A DNA stretch of 64,000 nucleotides from Cryphonectria parasitica EP155 (taxonomy: Eukaryota > Ascomycota > Sordariomycetes > Diaporthales > Cryphonectriaceae): positions 1,888,068-1,952,067 of the forward strand of contig NW_024468910.1 in NCBI RefSeq assembly GCF_011745365.1, given 5' to 3'. This document shows positions 21,442 to 34,532 of this stretch, piece by piece; positions within the stretch are counted from its first letter, which is position 1, and each line of letters opens with the position of its first letter. Under the pieces are notes generated by a model that made no database searches, was not told the DNA's origin, and worked only from the letters and a program-made list of their open reading frames with translations. Position numbers and translations under genes: made by a program.

Positions 21442-23650
21442 GTCCAGAAGAGAAGCGATAGATGCCTCGGACCGGCCTTTTCTGACGCTTCGGCCACAGC
21501 GGCATCCGATCTGACCTAGGCAGGCAAGACGCTGACAGTTTTCCTGTCGCTTCACTCGGGCCCGCATCTAAACCGTCAGGCTGACTAATGATTGACTCGG
21601 AAAAGAGATTGTTCCTTCCGGCACTGGGTGCGCATCGATCTCAGGGGCCACATCTACGGGGGTAGATTAATAATCAGAGATTATCAAAAGCACTCCGATG
21701 GAAAGGCACTGATGCCTTTCGCGTACCTTTCAGTTCGATTTGCAAAGACAAGAGCATCACGTGCTCTCTGGACGCAGTTCATAAGCTTGACCACGACGGT
21801 TTGGAACGTCAGCCAGCTTTCAGCTCTCAGCCAGCTACCTGCTAGAACAGGTCGTGATACCCTTCGAGTCGATCTTCTGCGACTCGAACTTCGGCAGCAC
21901 CCGCTCGGCCCCCCCCCAAGCGGGGCAGGGGAGTCCATACTTATCCCTCCACGCACAGGGGTCTTCTGAGTGGGTCAGCCCTCTGCTACGTAGTCTGCAG
22001 TGACTGGCTCGCCTTGTTGAATGCAGTATGAGGAGTGGAATGATGGGGGGGGGGGGGGGAAATAGCTTTCTGAAAAAGACACGACCAGGATTCTTACTCA
22101 AATGAGGGGGGCTGGAACGGAGCAAAGTTTCTTTCTCTCAACGAGCAAAGAGCAGAGGTTTGTTGGAAGAGGACGACACAAGAAGCCTTGTGTAAGCGAT
22201 ACGAGGTCAGTGGTGACAAGCAATCCTACTTCTCCTGTCTTGTGCAGACAACTGCCTCGTGTTATTCTGGCTGGTGATTTTATTATGCAAACCCAGGTTA
22301 CTTACTCATCCCCCACTTTCTGATGATGAGTCAGTCGCATTCTTCCACTGAGACCGCGCAGGAATGAAATAGTGTGTTCTCTAAATACAGACCATTCAAT
22401 GATTATTAAACACTGCAAGTACTGCCAAATTCTCGTAACTTGCCTGGTAATTAATTGGGTGCATCTCTTGGAGATGAGATGTGAAGGCAGACAGGAGGAT
22501 AGAGAGAGAAGAAGAAGAAAAAGGTGGGTAAATGTCATGGTTGTGGATATCGTTATTGTCCGAATCATGTACCATCTGATCAGATATGCAGCTTGCCTAG
22601 GCCAAACAATCTCATCGCTTGTCATGATCACACAAGGCGGGGTTTCCATGTCAGAATATGGGAGGGACCCTACATGTGCCTGCCCACATGCTCGGAAGCT
22701 CACACAAGCACACACACTCTCACTTACTTATCTGGAATGCCCTGTTGATCACAAGCAAATTCGAATTCATAATCCATACATTTCAGGTACATGAGACATG
22801 CAGCCCTGTCCATGATCCCGTGTTACCTTGTTAGGTCTTGTTAGCCACATGCTGCAGTCAGTGCGTTGGTGGTGCAACAGAAGGATCGCGGGGGGGTTGT
22901 TGACTAGAGAGGGCGTGAGCACGGGCAGGGCCACTAATGCACGAACAGGCGAACCACCTGAGCCCACTAAACTAACAGCACATGAGCCCACTCCACGGCA
23001 AGCCTGTAGCAGGTGCCGCTGGGCCGTGCTGGGTTAGTGCAGCAAGTAAGTAGGCAAGGGGCCATCATCTTCCTTCCACCACCCCACAGGCGTGATACTT
23101 ACTACCTGGCCCGCTGCGAGCATGCGCTGATCCAAGACCCTCTCGGCTCGACCCTCATCTTTTCTCTTTGGTCCTATTTCCAAAGTGCGCATCGGCGATC
23201 CTCTTTGCATTCACTTCATCACACATCCACCACCCCCCTTATTCCTCAACCCCTCTCTCTGCAGTTTTGTGTATTTCATCACAGTACTTTGCATTCAGTG
23301 CAGCTGTGTGGCAGTTGGGTTGATCCTGTTGTTGGCTTTTGTTTGTTTGTTCACGCGCATTGGTTGCGAATGGTCTTCGCGTGCCTCTCTCCACTGGGCC
23401 GAGACCGAGACGGAAAAGACGGCTCCAGCACGCCTCTTGTTTCGAGCAAAGTCTATTACGAGTACATCAGCCCTTTGGTTGTTGTCGCCCTCCTCCTCCC
23501 ACCACCTGCCACGCCACTACAACAACAACAACAACAACAGCAACAAGAACAACATCAGCAACAAGAATAACAATACAGCCTCCTCCATAGAACCACGACG
23601 ACCTCACATTCATCAACTGCTGCGGCGGCAGCAGCTTTCCTCTCTTCGAG
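18733..23650. other. Large intergenic region, no gene seen
   Basis: Almost 5 kb without a convincing gene. It includes poly-G/C runs at 19224-19236, 20320-20334 and 22045-22059, a GT dinucleotide microsatellite at 21403-21441, and a TTGACA/AACTTGA-type imperfect repeat at about 19425-19515. Frames up to 190 codons occur, but none has protein-like composition. The last 500 bases are pyrimidine-rich with a CAA repeat (about 23518-23575) and form the probable promoter and leader of the RING gene. Confidence 0.5.
21403..21441. repeat. (GT)n dinucleotide microsatellite, about 19 units
   Basis: A pure GT run in intergenic DNA. Confidence 0.9.
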
Positions 23651-24673
23651 ATGCGCTCGCCGAGAATAGCGATCCTCGTCCTCTTCTTCGCCGCCTCCCT
23701 CTTCCTCCTCTGCCGTTCTGTCGTCTCCCTGCACTCCTCCCAGCAGCTGCTGCGACAGCAGGCCACACCCCTGCGCCCCCACACTGCTGCAGCAAAGGCC
23801 TCCTCCTTCACCTCCTTCCTCTCCTTCACCACACCTTTCACCCTCTTCCCTCCCAACGCCGCCATCTCCCTCACCGACGATAACTCGACCTTCTTTCCCG
23901 CCCGCCCTGCCGCATTCGGTGCCCCGCTACCGGCTAAGGGCTTGAGCGGCCAGCTATGGATCGGCAGTGGCTTTGCCGATGAGGCTCTGCTGGATGTCGA
24001 GGGCGAGGGCGAGCTGGGCTGCAGTGACCTGCCGGGCTGGAGTGATGGCACTGCTGCTGCCGTCATGGGCCGCAAGGGCACCACCGCCATCGGCCTTAAC
24101 GCCAAGGCTAAGGCTGCCCCGGCCGCTGCAGGCAGACAGGACAAACATCCCAAGAGATCAGCGTCCAAGCTGCCACAGGGGCCCCCCGTTGACGTGGACG
24201 AGACTACAAAGATGGCCAAGACAAAGGAGGAAGAGGAAGACGGGAGAGACGGCGGCGACGATGACGAGACCGAGACCCTGGACGATGGTACCGACGACTA
24301 CCTCCACCGAACCTTTTCGGCCAAGGCACCCGGCTACGAGATGACAACAGTCACGTCGAGCCACGCTGATATACAGTCTATACAGGAGACGGCCGAGATC
24401 ACAGGCAAAGTGGTTCTGCTGAGCCGTGGAGGCTGTGGCTTTCTGGAGAAGGTCAAGTGGGCCCAGCGACGCGGCGCAATCGGTGTCATCGTCGGCGACA
24501 ACCAGAGGGGCGGGCCCCTCATCCAGATGTTCGCCCGGGGCGACACCTCCAACGTCACCATCCCTGCCATCTTCACCTCGCGCACCACCGCCCACCTTCT
24601 GTCCTCGCTCATGCAGCCTGGGAGCTTTGCCGAGGACATGACCGACGAGCACGGCCACTCGACCTTCAAGATA

Positions 24674-24714
<41 letters not shown>

Positions 24715-26652
24715 GACAGACAGTACGAGCAAGAACAAGAAGACCTCCACCACGGCCCAGAAGTCGTCAGCAGCGCAAGAGGTGAAGAATAAGAAGACCA
24801 CAGCAATGATGATGACAACGACGGGAGAGGGTTCACCGCTGGTGGGTGGCGCAGCTCAGCCTGGAAAGGCGGCCAGCAAGGAGGAGGCTACGGCAGGGGC
24901 TGCAGCAAAGGAAGAGCGTTCCAAGCAGCCAGGTTGGTTCGCACGTCTGTTCGGATTCGACAGTAGCATGAAGGCTGTCGCCGACCGCAGCAGGCCTCCT
25001 AGCAGCGGTCAGCACGACTGGGTGCTCGTGGATGACTGGAGCGACGAGAAGGACAAGGTCATCCGCAGCAGCCTGGAGAAGGCCTCCAAGAGCTCCAAGA
25101 GCGGGACGGGGGCGGGGGCGGCAGCAGCAGCAGCAGCAGGCCAGAAGGTCTCGGGAGATGGCTTCCAGATCGGCGTGCAGGACTGGCGTGACCCAGACCT
25201 CGTCGACACCCCTAGCACAGGTGCAGGAAAATCATCTCCAGGCGGAGCGGGGGCATCTTCTACCGACAAGTCGACCAAAGAATCTGCCAAGAAGGCCGAC
25301 AAGTCCAAGGACACCAACAACGGGCCCAAGGGTGGCAGCATTACGCCTGGCAGCGGCCAGTATGTACCTCAGTCTACCATCAAGGATAATAAGCATGCCT
25401 CGACCAGGGCAGGTGGGCAGCACAACGGCGGCGGCACCTCGGGCGGCCTGATGTCCAGGATCTTTGGAGACGGAGACAACGATGGCGACGACAACAACGA
25501 CCCCGCCCAGTCCAACACTGTCCCCAACAAGGCCATCAACACCCCTTTGACAAGACAGCCCGAGGAGCATGCAGAACCGCCCATCCATCATGAGGGCCTC
25601 TGGGTGACCATTACCCCGACCGGCAGCACCGCGCCCTTCTTTGACACGCTTCTTGTCCTGGTCATCAGCCCGCTCATCACCCTGACTGTAGTCTATGCCC
25701 TGCTGATCCTGCGGGCTAAGATACGACGCCGCCGGTGGAGGGCCCCCAAGTCAGTGGTCGAGCGTCTGCCCGTCCGCACCTACCACACCGTCGCCGCCAC
25801 CTCGAGCAGCCACACCTCCAGGGTGCCCTCCCCAACCTCCTCATCGCCCACGACGCCGCTGCTGCAGAACTCCGCCCGCCCGAGACCGCGCTCGCGGACC
25901 GCTACTGGCGTTCCCGATGCCGACGATCTGCTCAGGGTCGATACTGCTCTTCGGGCCTCAGCCTCTCCTTCAAGGCCTCCAGCAGCCAACGCCAACAACA
26001 ACGCCAACAACAACAACAACAAACCTAGCCAGTGGAAGAAGTACATGGGCCGCCAGGTCGAGTGTGTAGTGTGTCTGGAGGAGTACGTCGACGGCGTCAG
26101 TCGCGTCATGAGCCTACCATGCGGCCATGAGTTCCACGCCGAGTGCATGTAAGTCGTTTAACAAGCCAAATATTGGTTCTAAAGATACGGAAAGGAAGAA
26201 TGAACCCAACAGATGAAGGTAAAATTCGTGCAGTGTATAGCTAACCTCGTTTTTTTCTTTTTTTTTTCGGCAGCACGCCGTGGTTGACGACCCGGAGGCG
26301 TACATGCCCGATCTGCAAAGGCGATGTCGTGCGGTCGCTGGCTAAGGGTTCGCCATCCAGCCCACGATACGAGCCCTATCACGACGACAGCGATTCTGAC
26401 ATGGAGCCAGAAGCCTCAGGGTCCGCGTCGAGGTTCGTTGACCATGATGCCGACGTCGAACAAGGCTTTTCTCCCGCTTCGTCACCACCCCGCTCCGTGC
26501 CTGACAGGTCAGGTCGGCCGGAGGGATGGCTGGGCATGCTATCCAGCAGCTTCGGCACCAGCAGCTACGGCTCCCACAGCTTCGGCGCCAACAGCCTTGC
26601 TTCATCGCCGCCAAGTCACATCCAGGAGGGGGCCGAGGACCGTGACCGGTGA
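23651..26652 (+). CDS. PA-TM-RING-type E3 ubiquitin ligase
   Basis: Exons 23651-26148 and 26274-26652 give 958 residues. The intron (GTAAGT donor, CGGCAG acceptor) splits the RING finger. Order of parts: a signal peptide (IAILVLFFAASLFLLC); a protease-associated (PA) domain around 245-320 with KVVLLSRGGCGFLEKV; a 12-residue Gln run near 342-353; a long Lys/Ser/Ala-rich luminal linker; a transmembrane helix near 663-690 (TLLVLVISPLITLTVVYALLIL) followed by a basic KIRRRRWR stop-transfer; and a RING-H2 finger at about 804-847, whose C-x2-C, C-G-H-x2-H-x2-C and C-P-I-C ligands are restored by splicing. PA-TM-RING proteins (RNF13, GRAIL type) ubiquitinate membrane or sorting cargo in endosomes or vacuoles. 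A PA domain spread over disordered inserts is typical of the fungal members. Confidence 0.88.
24674..24709 (+). repeat. (CAG)n repeat coding for poly-Gln in the RING gene
   Basis: About 12 CAG units in frame; encodes 12 Gln after the PA domain. Confidence 0.9.
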
Positions 26653-29600
26653 AAGAACAAAGCGGCTCCCCCGGGTGGGGGCCACTTATCAACTAATTCG
26701 ACGTATTGCATTATACTCCATGCTCAACTTTTTTTATACGATGCAAAACCATCCTGGCCGCCAATCCGTGCGAAAACACCCCGCGCGAGATCAATATACC
26801 CCTCTCGACCTCGTCTCGCCATCTTGTGCTCTCTGTCTCCCCCCTTCCTACACTCCTCTTTTGTTTTATCAATACTCCTTTGCCCTTGAGCGCTGTTCAA
26901 TATGCATGCATTTTCGTTCCGGAGTCACCCATACGCATGCCTACTTACACAGAGATCTTATACCCACCACACTCGCTTAAGAGAGTTCGTCGACTTGTTC
27001 TTGCGCTGTTTCTTTCTTTCCCCTTTCCCTCGGCTCTACTCTACTCAGGTTTTCTTTTTTACGTCAGGCGCAGGAGGCATTATTACGCTCGGAATGGAAG
27101 GCATCATGATGATTTGGGAGGGCATTCAGGACAGCAAATGGCAGAGAATATGCGCACACACAGAACACACGAGGCCAATGGATATTTGGCAACACACGCA
27201 CAAAGAAATGCATTTTCAGCCACCTCGTCCGCTCACAACCCGCTCGCAAGCCAGCGCCGTGCCTTCCAATACCTGAGCGCGCAGATATCGATTAGATGAC
27301 GCCTTACATGCATGCAAGAAGAGTTGGAACGTTGACATCGCGAAGGATTCTAGAAACAGAGAGGCGTGTGTTTGTGTGTTTGTGTGTGTGCACGAGCGCG
27401 CGTGTTCCCAGAAAAGAAACAGTCGGCATTATACCCCCCCCCCCTTTTCTGTCATGTTTGCCGGCCGCTTACCTCTAGACTTTCTGTGTGTACGGTGAGG
27501 AAATACTACAGGGCAGATAGGACACGATGAGATAGACGGTGGCTGAAATTGATTCTTCCTATAAACCAACATATCAATGACACTTTCAGACGGTGATTGC
27601 TTATAACGGGAAAATATGACAAAGGAATGTGAACCCCCGATGCCAAGTGGCGGAGGACTAGCCAGATTCAATCAGGACCAGGCCCGACAAAGTCACACCC
27701 CCGATCTACCTATTTGTCCCTTTATGAAAGAAAAGAAAAAAGCCTTCCCTTTATTCCTACACTGAGATCCGGGAGAAGAAGGCGCAGAAGTTTTTGTGGG
27801 GGGGAAGGGGGGGTCGATGCGTTGCAGTCCTCTGCTTGATGTAAACAAGAGGGTAGGTAGGTCGTTACACGAAGAGCACGTGACCAGGACAGGCAGGCGT
27901 TGACGAAAGACTCGAGGAGGTCTCAGCCCGTCCCTCCTCGCATTGTCTAGCCAGGAATAGACCGCAAGCGCTGGTCTCGGGATAAAAGCATCAGCTGCCG
28001 CGTTGTCGACCATGTTGATGGCTGCTTGCGTGCCGGTGCGCGCATGCAACTGACTGGCCTCGCCGGGGAGAGAAGAAGGTGGGCTGGTTGCTGGAGTTCA
28101 TGTACTTGGTCTTTTAGTTATTTCCTTGCAAAGGCTTACCATAAAATACAAGATCTGACATACAAATCTTAAGTTTAAGACCCACAGGTTGTTGTTGTTG
28201 ACGACCCCCTTTTTTTTTTCTTTTTTTCTCCTTTCTCTCTTGTTACTCGTCGCTCGCACACCTTGTCCCTCCTAGTCTCCGCACCATCGAACCGCGAAAC
28301 GGGTCTCCTGACATACAACCCAAGGTGTATGTAACTGCAACAAACGTCTAGCCGACAATCCCCAATATAAGCGTATGGTAGTCTGTCTGCTACGCGAACG
28401 TACTACGGAAACATCTCGAGCCAAGCTGCTCCAGTTGGGGGGGGGGGGGGGAGACTGTCGGGGACAGCTGAGCCCTGACAACACCTCTCGGATCATCTAC
28501 AGGTCATATCCAACTCTCTATTCCGGCCTGCAGCTATATCCTGCTCACCAATATTGCTGCTACACCCAACAGTGGCGACACTGAGAATGGATTTCGTGTC
28601 GAGGCTGGCCAAACTGTTCACATATTGGGCCAAATTGAGTGGAGCTCTCAATGCTTGACCAACTGCACCTATAACTGCTGCTTTAATGGACCTGTGGCTA
28701 ACAAGAGGCCTGTCAGCCCTTCCAATTGTCGCTATGGGATTCCAAGTTACCAGTATGGGCCTCCTGCTCGACTACTGTACCACCAATATTACTGCCCAGA
28801 TTGTCGCCAAAATAACCTATCTCAGGGTTCATGAGCTTCGGCATCTACACCATGCTACGTGGCATTAGCCAGCTCACTCATTCCCAATATCTAATGACAA
28901 TCTCATCTCTCTGGGCCCTGTTCACCACTACTATCATGATGCCAACAGCTCCCAAAACTGTTGTTGAGACTGCAGCTGTTGCCAAGGTTGAGGGAAGTGC
29001 TTCAGATCACTGCTTTGGAGGAGGGCAATCTCAAGGCTGCAGCTGAGGTCAAGGATGATGCTGTTCCTAAGGGTGAGGTAGATGCCAGGTCTGAATCTCC
29101 TTTGGAATGGGCCTGTGAGTCTGACACCAAACTTGAAGTAGTGCTTGGAGTCATTGCCAACTTAAAGGGTAAGCTCAAAGCTTCCAAGTCTAAGCTCAAG
29201 ACTTCGAAAGCCAAAGTCAAGGCCTCAAATACTGAACTCAAGGATATGACAAAGTCACATGCTGAGCTTAAGGCCAAGCTTGAGGCTGAGATTACTTTCA
29301 GGGATGAGGCCAAAACCCCCTCTCCGGTCTGCACCTGGGATCAGAAAAAAAAATCTTAGGCCCAGGTTTGAGTTTGAGCCTGCCCTAAGGCCTGAGCCTA
29401 ATGCTATTGACAAGGCTATGGGTGAGGGTGACGCCAGGGCTCGGGTCGCTGAAGAAAATTAGATGGCTTGTTGTGATTAAGCAGTAAGTCCACAGGCAGC
29501 TCCATTGTGTCTGTGGTACCAACAAAGAGTAAGTATGTCTTAAATCTGTCCAGGTCTCGTGGCCTAATCCATCCGACGTTTCCCCATCAGTCGGCCTCTT

Positions 29601-30352
29601 TTTGACTCTCGTTGATGCACCTCGCTAACGCACACTGACTGCCTGGGTTCCGAAAGTTCGCATATCCTCCCTGTCACTTTTGGTATGCAAGATTCTCGGC
29701 CGGCTGGCTTGGATTAACCTGTTGCCGTCTTCGGCGAGATCAGGTGGAAGATGATGTTGATACTCGTGCTGTTGTGGGTTCTTCAAGCAGTCTTCATTAA
29801 GCGGATTCATTTTTAGGACATCATCTCGCACCCCCTCTACAAAGAGCCCTCATCCGCAAGCGTCACCTTTTCTCTTTTGCCCTTATTCTTGCTGGCTAAT
29901 TTGTCTTTCTCGAATTTACTATCCGCTTTCTCGCCCTCAACCTATTACTCTGCCACGTTTTTATACCCTGAAAACTATAACCTCAAGGGAGCTGCGCGAA
30001 AATCTACTGAATGTTAGGACGATGCCTGCCCGGGCCGAGAGACGTAGGGAGCCGGGGGTCTTTCGTTGTCTCAGAATAAGCAGAATGCACTTGAATATGA
30101 ATGTCCAGTTTGGGAGGGATATGCTCATGTTCTTTTTTTCAGTTTCTTTTCCTTGCCTTCTTTCTCCACCTTTAATTTTTTATCATTTCTCCTCTTCAAC
30201 CCTGACCCAAACATTTCTTTTTATACAGACATGACGTGAATGGCTTACTGCAAGCGCGTCTCGTCATTTGGATGAGGGAAGTGGGACGGGAATTGCCCCG
30301 ACGATGAGACAGTAGTGGTGCTTCTGTTATATTAATTACACGCACCTAGCAC
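26653..30352. other. Intergenic region with a possible gene relic
   Basis: Apart from the relic at 28.6-29.4 kb, nothing gene-like is visible. It contains an 11-C run (27434-27444), a TGTG-rich stretch (27365-27395), a run of 15 G (28437-28451) and poly-T near 28210-28230. The final 350 bases, pyrimidine-rich, are the probable upstream region of the PD-(D/E)XK gene. Confidence 0.45.
28587..29359 (+). pseudogene. Possible decayed coding region ending in a Lys-rich coiled coil
   Basis: From an ATG at 28587 one frame reads MDFVSRLAKLFTYWAKLSG, hits TGA, then continues in the same frame with hydrophobic, protein-like sequence to about 28868. A second frame, from about 28961, gives a coiled coil with regularly spaced KxKxS units (KLKASKSKLKTSKAKVKAS) and ends at 29359. 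Taken together these suggest one gene broken by a stop and a frame change. I do not recognise the family. Confidence 0.25.
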
Positions 30353-32150
30353 ATGAACGAGGATCCTTCCCCCTCCCCCTTCCCAAACGCTCACACATCA
30401 CCCTCTCTTCTTTTCAGAACGACGGGAGTCCCGGGCTCAGCTACAGATCCCATGGCGTCGCTACCTCCCACCCCCGACGAGCGCGAGCAGTCCGACTCCG
30501 AGCTGCAAGCCATCGCGAAATGGCTCGCTGGGATTGAAGACTACCGTGAAGGTGATAAGTCAAACCTTTCGGCTCCTTCAGACGCCCTGGCTCGTCACGC
30601 ACAGAGGCCTCCTCCTCCACCCGCAAGTGTACCTGAACCCAGGGATAGGCCCTCCATCACTGCGACCCTACCGCCTTCCGAGACCGCGATGCCGCAGCCA
30701 TTTGATCCAGCAACATTCAGCAACAGCCAGACGATCTGTGGCAGTGAAAACTATGCGACTACGACTGCGGTCCCAGCTCTCTCGACGTACTCCTCATCCG
30801 CTGGCAGCAACTCTGTAGGGCGCCCTGAGTCACACGCCAGGACGATTGATCTGAACCCTTTCGCCGAGCCCATTGCTTTTGGTACGGCCAGTGAGAATCC
30901 GTTGGACATGCCCCAAGACGTGGCATGCCTGCAGCCTCGACTGAATGATATACTATGGAAGGACAAAATCCTGCCGGCCGAGCTGAGGGTATGATAAGCA
31001 GTTTCTGAGATTCGCTTGCAGAGCCTGCTTTACAACTTGCTGATCTTGGAAACCCTGCTCCTTAGGATGACCCGACCTTCCGCAGGAGCTGCGGTCGAGA
31101 TCTACAGGACCGTATGTTCGAGAACCCTTACGTATCGTTGGTAAAGCGCGACCAAGCCCTCCACGACTTCGAAGAGATTTTGAAGATTACAGAAACTGCC
31201 GAGAAGGCTATCCGGTATGGCTTCTCGGAGGCTTCATGGAACGATAGCATTAACTCTCCGCTGCTGGAGTTAGCTCTGAGGCCGTTTGCAACGAGCCTCA
31301 AGTGCAGAGATGTGTGAGTTTCGTTCTCAATACGAAGAAGGGGCTTCGCATGTTTTGAGGGCCTCCCCTAGGAGGAAACGAATCAAGAAAGAGATAGAAA
31401 AAGAGAACAATCGGCCATCCTGACTTTGACATATCATACAGAAATTCTGCCCGTCTACTACGGCGTATGATGCCAAAATCTGCGTCTACCTTCGCAGTCA
31501 CATCTGCGGCCAAGGATGGTATGGATTTTTGGAATCCGCCTGGGTTTGCGGAGCAATACGCCGACGTTTCTGGGATCAGCTCCGAGTCGACACCGGTGGG
31601 TGGCAAGATGATCGACTTCAGCATCAATCTAGAGCCAGACCCTGCTCTCCTGGCAGCCATCGACTCGGCTCTCTTCGTACCTACAGAGTACTGTCCATTT
31701 GGCACCAACACCATCAACCAGACGCTACACGAGCCTGTACGACTGTGCCCCGCCGCTGTGTCCATCGAGACCAAGACGGACCGGGCCGGGTTGGCGGATG
31801 CCGACGTGAAGCTGGCTGTGTGGATGGCCGCCTGGCGGTCGAGGATGATGCCTCTGGTGGACTGGCAGCTGAAGATGGGCCCCTCTGCACGGTGTATTAC
31901 ACAGCTGGGCATCACGGCCGTCGGCGAGACCTGGAAGCTCTACTTTCTCGTCGACAACGGTATCACGCTCGGCGCGCCGCGTTTGCGGCTCCTCGAGTAT
32001 CCGGAGGCGATCGGGTGCACCCGGACCGTTCTGGGGGTCTACCAGCTCATTGCGGTGCTCAGACATCTCTGTACTTGGGCCGATCGATACTTTCGAGATT
32101 GGGTGATGGATGCCTTAGGGTGTCAGAAGCAGGTGGCGGCCGATAAATGA
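30353..32150 (+). CDS. PD-(D/E)XK nuclease-like domain protein
   Basis: Exons 30353-30988, 31066-31313 and 31442-32150 give 530 residues; all junctions keep phase (GTATGA/CTTAG; GTGAGT/TACAG). The N-terminal 210 residues are acidic and Ser/Pro-rich and look disordered. The middle exon carries the helical ASWNDSINSPLLELAL segment usual in this fungal family, and the last exon the nuclease-fold signature: an Asp in KMIDFSINLEP and the SIETKTD motif (x-E-x-K), followed by an amphipathic VWMAAWRSRM helix. The family is widespread and multi-copy in filamentous fungi. Its members are generally uncharacterised, and catalysis is predicted from fold only. The motif residues are present, so the protein could be active. 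It sits 500 bp from a transposon at the edge of the accessory island. Confidence 0.8.
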
Positions 32151-32667
32151 TATGTAGGTGGCACGGCTTCGTCAAAAGTTGAAAGGGCGGAGGGGAAGCT
32201 CCGATATGAGGTTGACAATTTGAGGAACAAGGTCGTATGTCGAGGCCATCCTTGGGCAGGACTAGAAGGCCTTTTGATATCATATCACTAGAGGCGGCAT
32301 AGGAGATATCATGGTGACCAAACCAGACAGTGACGTTGAGTGAGTCGAGAGGGAGTGCAAGAATGTGCAGCACAGCAGAGTTAGAGTGGTAGGAGAAGAG
32401 GAGGTGCGAGTAGTAATAGGTAAGGGTGGTTTTGTCTCTTTTTTCGAACTTGATTACTTATGTTCGTAATAATGGATGAATTCTTTTCTTCTTCTTCATC
32501 TTCATCTATTTGCCCCCCCCCCCCCCCCCTCGGGAGAATTTTATTATTCTCTATATACGACCTGAGAAAACCCGAGAGTAATGTATAAGGATATATTGAT
32601 ATAAATAGTATATATTACGTAATCATATTACATAATCAATAATATACAAGATAATAGAATTATAAAC

Positions 32668-32727
32668 ATATAAGTCGAAGGGGGGGGTTTTGGGCCGGGG
32701 TAGTTTTGGGCCACCCTGGCCACCCTC
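32668..32727. repeat. Left terminal inverted repeat of the pogo/Fot-type element
   Basis: This 60-base sequence (with the TA dinucleotide near its outer end) is the exact reverse complement of 34475-34534. It contains an 8-G run followed by a GGGCCGGGG block and CCACCCTGG. Confidence 0.95.
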
Positions 32728-34532
32728 ACCGCCTCTTCAACCCCCTTTAGTTCGATAGCTATTACTCAACCAATTTTGATCCAAACAACTTCATCTTTCT
32801 AGCAAACCTTTACCTGACTGTTATGAAGCCCTATTCCGAGTTTGAGCTAGCCCAGACTGTTGAGGCTGTCAGAAAAGGCAAGTCTCAGCGGCAAGCCTCG
32901 AGGGAATGGGGTATTCCAAGGAGTACTCTTCAGGCTCGCCTAGAAGGAGAGGAATCGCATAAAACAGCCCACGAAAACCAGCAAAGGCTCTCTATTGATC
33001 AGGAAAGAAGACTGGCTAAATGGATCCTGATTCAAGAAAGCTTAGGCATTCTACCAAGCTATTCAGAACTTAAATACTTTGCTCAGCAGATCCTCGAGGT
33101 CCAGGGAGACTCTCAGGCTCTTGGAATGCAATAGACTCAGGCTTTTTTGAAGAGAAATCCAGAGATAAAAATCAGGAAGACTCGCTGTATTGCCTCTGAG
33201 CGAATGAATGGAGCTATAACAGAGATAATACAGCTTTGGTTTCGTTTTTTTCAACCTTCCTCACATTCAAGTTATCAAGCCAGCTAATAGATGGAATATG
33301 GATGAAGCTAGCCTGATGGAGGGCTAAGGAATGAATGGATTAGTTCTCAGAGGCTCCTCTTCATATTCAATTCAAAAAAAGAACTCTGGTTCAAAGGCCT
33401 GGATCTCTTTTCTCGAGTATATCTCTGCTACAGATGCTTACCTCTTCCCTCTGGTAATTTTCAAGGGCTAAACAGTACAACAACAGTAGTTTCCTCTTGA
33501 TTTGAAGCCTTTTGAGGGCTGGCAGTTCACAGCTACTCAAACTGGATAAACAAATAATAAAATAGCACTTGAATAGCTGAAAAAGATCTTTATCTCTCAT
33601 AGCCAGCCAGCAGACCCCTCAGAAGCTAGACTGTTAGTCCTGAATAGCTATAGCAGCCATAAAACTGATGAATTCATATAGCTTTGCTTTCAAAACAATA
33701 TACTGCTTATTTACTTGCTTTCTCATATCTCTCACATTCTTTAACCCCTCGATCTAGGGATCTTTTCATCTCTTAAACGAGCATACAGAAAGAAAGTTAG
33801 CAATATGAGCTAATAAGAGGATTCAACTATTGCAGGCAAGCGGTTATTCCTCAGGAACTATCATCTAGCTCAACTGAAAGGCCTTTCAAGCCAGAATATC
33901 AGATCTGGATGGAAAGCAACTAGTCTGTGGCCTCTCAGACTCTCAAAAGCTCTTCTAAGCTCTCTTCTCCTCGAGAACAGTCAATCAAGCTGTCAGACCC
34001 AGTCCAATTCAGGCTCAGCACAATCAACAGCACCTTATCTTCCCCCAAAAGCCTCCTCAAGCCAGCTAGTCCTCTTTTCAACTCCTCGAAAGGCTAAACA
34101 GCTGTATTATCAGCTGCTAGAGAATCAGCAATAACTTCGAACAGAACCAAGCTGCTATATGCTATTCAAGAAGATAAAAAAAGCTTATGGGAAGAGAAAC
34201 CTCGAGTTTGCCAAGGCATTGGAGGAAAATAAAGCGTTGAAAAGGCAGATTGAGGCTCTGAGGCCTAGTAAAAGAAGAAAGGTTGATGTGAACCCGAATT
34301 CGAAGTTTGCAGGGATTAAGGATATACAGAGAGCTTAAAACGCGATCAATCGCTATGAGGATAGTCTGAATGAAGAGAGCGATATCGAATTACCTACTGA
34401 TGAGGAGGATTGAATCGTAGTGGGTGAATAGAATAGATAAGCAGTATATATATATATGGGTGTGTGTATTTGACGAGGGTGGCCAGGGTGGCCCAAAACT
34501 ACCCCGGCCCAAAACCCCCCCCTTCGACTTAT
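32671..34532. mobile_element. Decayed pogo/Fot1-like DNA transposon (Tc1-mariner superfamily), about 1.86 kb
   Basis: The boundaries are set by identical 60-base inverted repeats that end in TA, the expected Tc1-mariner target duplication. Total length (about 1.86 kb) and the single transposase gene fit fungal Fot/pogo elements. The left half still encodes the N-terminal DNA-binding domain; the rest is riddled with TAG and TAA codons, as expected after RIP. The element cannot move on its own, but its intact ends might still be recognised by a related transposase. Confidence 0.92.
32823..34431 (+). pseudogene. Broken pogo/Fot transposase
   Basis: The first 103 codons from the ATG at 32823 encode a helix-turn-helix (Psq/CENP-B type) with KGKSQRQASREWGIPRSTLQ and the start of the second HTH domain (LSIDQERRLAKWILIQESLG), up to TAG at 33132. 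Beyond it family-typical pieces persist between stops: NPEIKIRKTRCIASERMNGA, WNMDEA-like codons near 33291, and the TAVHSY-like segment near 33520, through the DDE domain region to an acidic tail near 34370-34431. Most disruptions are TAG or TAA where the family has Gln or Trp codons, which is the pattern of C-to-T or G-to-A change. No intact catalytic triad can be read. Confidence 0.85.

Noticed and set aside
23185..23883. A 232-codon frame overlapping the RING gene start
   Set aside because: It runs through the leader repeat (CAA) and out of frame through the signal peptide region of the RING ligase, which is the real gene.
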